This document shows positions 63,427 to 64,000 of a stretch of DNA of 64,000 nucleotides, piece by piece. This stretch comes from Actinomadura latina NBRC 106108 (GTDB lineage: Bacteria > Actinomycetota > Actinomycetes > Streptosporangiales > Streptosporangiaceae). The notes below the pieces were generated by a model, which did no database searches, was not told where the DNA came from, and was given only the letters and a program-made list of their open reading frames with translations. The first letter of the stretch is position 1, and each line of letters begins with the position of its first letter. The position numbers and the translations under genes were made by a program. The stretch covers positions 62,001 through 126,000 of the forward strand of contig NZ_BCQS01000027.1 in assembly GCF_001552195.1 (NCBI RefSeq), read 5' to 3'.

Positions 63427-64000
63427 ATGGCCACGCTAGAGATCCGCGACCTCCACGTCTCCGTCGGCGACGGCTCCGACGGGGCGAAGGAGATCCTGCG
63501 CGGGGTCGACCTGACCGTGCAGGCCGGGGAGACCCACGCCCTCATGGGGCCGAACGGCTCCGGCAAGTCGACCCTGGCCTATGCCGTCGCCGGCCACCCC
63601 AAGTACACGGTGACGTCCGGCACCGTCACGCTGGGCGGCGAGGACGTCCTCGCCATGTCCGTCGACGAGCGCGCCCGCGCCGGGCTGTTCCTGGCGATGC
63701 AGTACCCGGTGGAGGTGCCGGGCGTGTCCGTCTCGAACTTCCTGCGCTCGGCCGTGACCGCCGTCCGCGGCGAGGCCCCGAAGCTCCGCGAGTTCTCCAA
63801 GGAGATGAAGACGGCGATGGACGACCTGTCCATCGACCCGGCGTTCGCGCAGCGCAGCCTGAACGAGGGCTTCTCCGGCGGCGAGAAGAAGCGGCACGAG
63901 ATCCTGCAGCTGGAGATGCTCAAGCCGAAGGTCGCGATCCTCGACGAGACCGACTCCGGCCTCGACGTCGACGCCCTCAAGGTCGTCTCCGAGGGCGTGA
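63427..64000 (+). CDS. sufC: SufC ATPase, truncated by window end
   Basis: The ATPase of the SufBCD complex; 191 codons are visible with no stop before the edge. Walker A MGPNGSGKSTLAY, Q-loop region FLAMQYPVEVPGV, signature FSGGEKKRHEILQ and Walker B VAILDETDSGLD are all SufC-typical. ATG 63427 follows AAGGA. About 60 residues are missing at the C terminus. sufS/sufU/sufT probably follow outside the window. Confidence 0.95.
   Translation, partial: MATLEIRDLHVSVGDGSDGAKEILRGVDLTVQAGETHALMGPNGSGKSTLAYAVAGHPKYTVTSGTVTLGGEDVLAMSVDERARAGLFLAMQYPVEVPGVSVSNFLRSAVTAVRGEAPKLREFSKEMKTAMDDLSIDPAFAQRSLNEGFSGGEKKRHEILQLEMLKPKVAILDETDSGLDVDALKVVSEGV

Overview
The window is very GC-rich actinobacterial chromosome with dense, mostly short-overlap operons, GTG/TTG starts and strong third-position GC bias. 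The mix (zwf-opcA-pgl block, SUF operon headed by sufR, haem A genes, mycobacterial-type FdxA, proteasome beta subunit, a DUF5753/DUF397 regulatory pair) fits a filamentous actinomycete, probably of the Streptosporangiales/Thermomonosporaceae kind (Actinomadura-like). That placement is inference, not measurement. I saw no rRNA, tRNA, CRISPR array, insertion sequence or prophage.

Layout. 1-5.97 kb: 3' part of a serine hydroxymethyltransferase, a methyltransferase coupled to an ACT-GNAT acetyltransferase, a CMD-family protein, a GNAT and an FAD amine oxidase. 5.96-14.37 kb: a divergent catabolic island. A six-gene minus-strand operon (CoA transferase, CitE/HpcH lyase, cyclase, MmgE/PrpD, Asp/Glu racemase family, ICL/PEPM family) faces a hydantoinase and an IclR regulator, with GGAA-N2-TTCC palindromes between them. 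14.4-18.0 kb: phosphodiesterase, MocR regulator and an ArsR/SRPBCC/DinB-like set. 18.1-22 kb: a LexA-like repressor, a WhiJ-type regulatory set (ATPase, XRE-DUF5753, DUF397), VOC proteins and two gene remnants. 22-30.8 kb: MMPL exporter, two NarL-type two-component systems and a MarR/MFS pair with a long palindrome. 30.8-34.2 kb: a hemerythrin-like/ferredoxin/cysteine-containing regulator group, a cupin and a lipoprotein L,D-transpeptidase.

34.3-44.5 kb is the pentose-phosphate operon tkt-tal-pgi-like-pgi-zwf-opcA-pgl on the minus strand, notable for two tandem, diverged phosphoglucose isomerase homologues. 45-48.3 kb holds ctaB, a PrsW protease and ctaA. 48.3-53.7 kb holds PolX, an orphan proteasome beta subunit, an EamA exporter and an ABC exporter. 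53.9-59.5 kb is an arginine deiminase operon (arcA, ornithine carbamoyltransferase, arcC, APC permease, universal stress protein), able to make ATP from arginine. 59.5 kb to the end is sufR-sufB-sufD-Rieske-sufC (cut by the window edge), preceded by an IdeR/DtxR-type iron box and a SufR-like site, so iron and Fe-S status probably both control it.

The best candidates for something undescribed are the hydantoinase/CoA-transferase/lyase catabolic island with its operator motif, and the paired non-canonical Pgi proteins. The MarR palindrome and the dual iron/Fe-S control region are the clearest regulatory sites.
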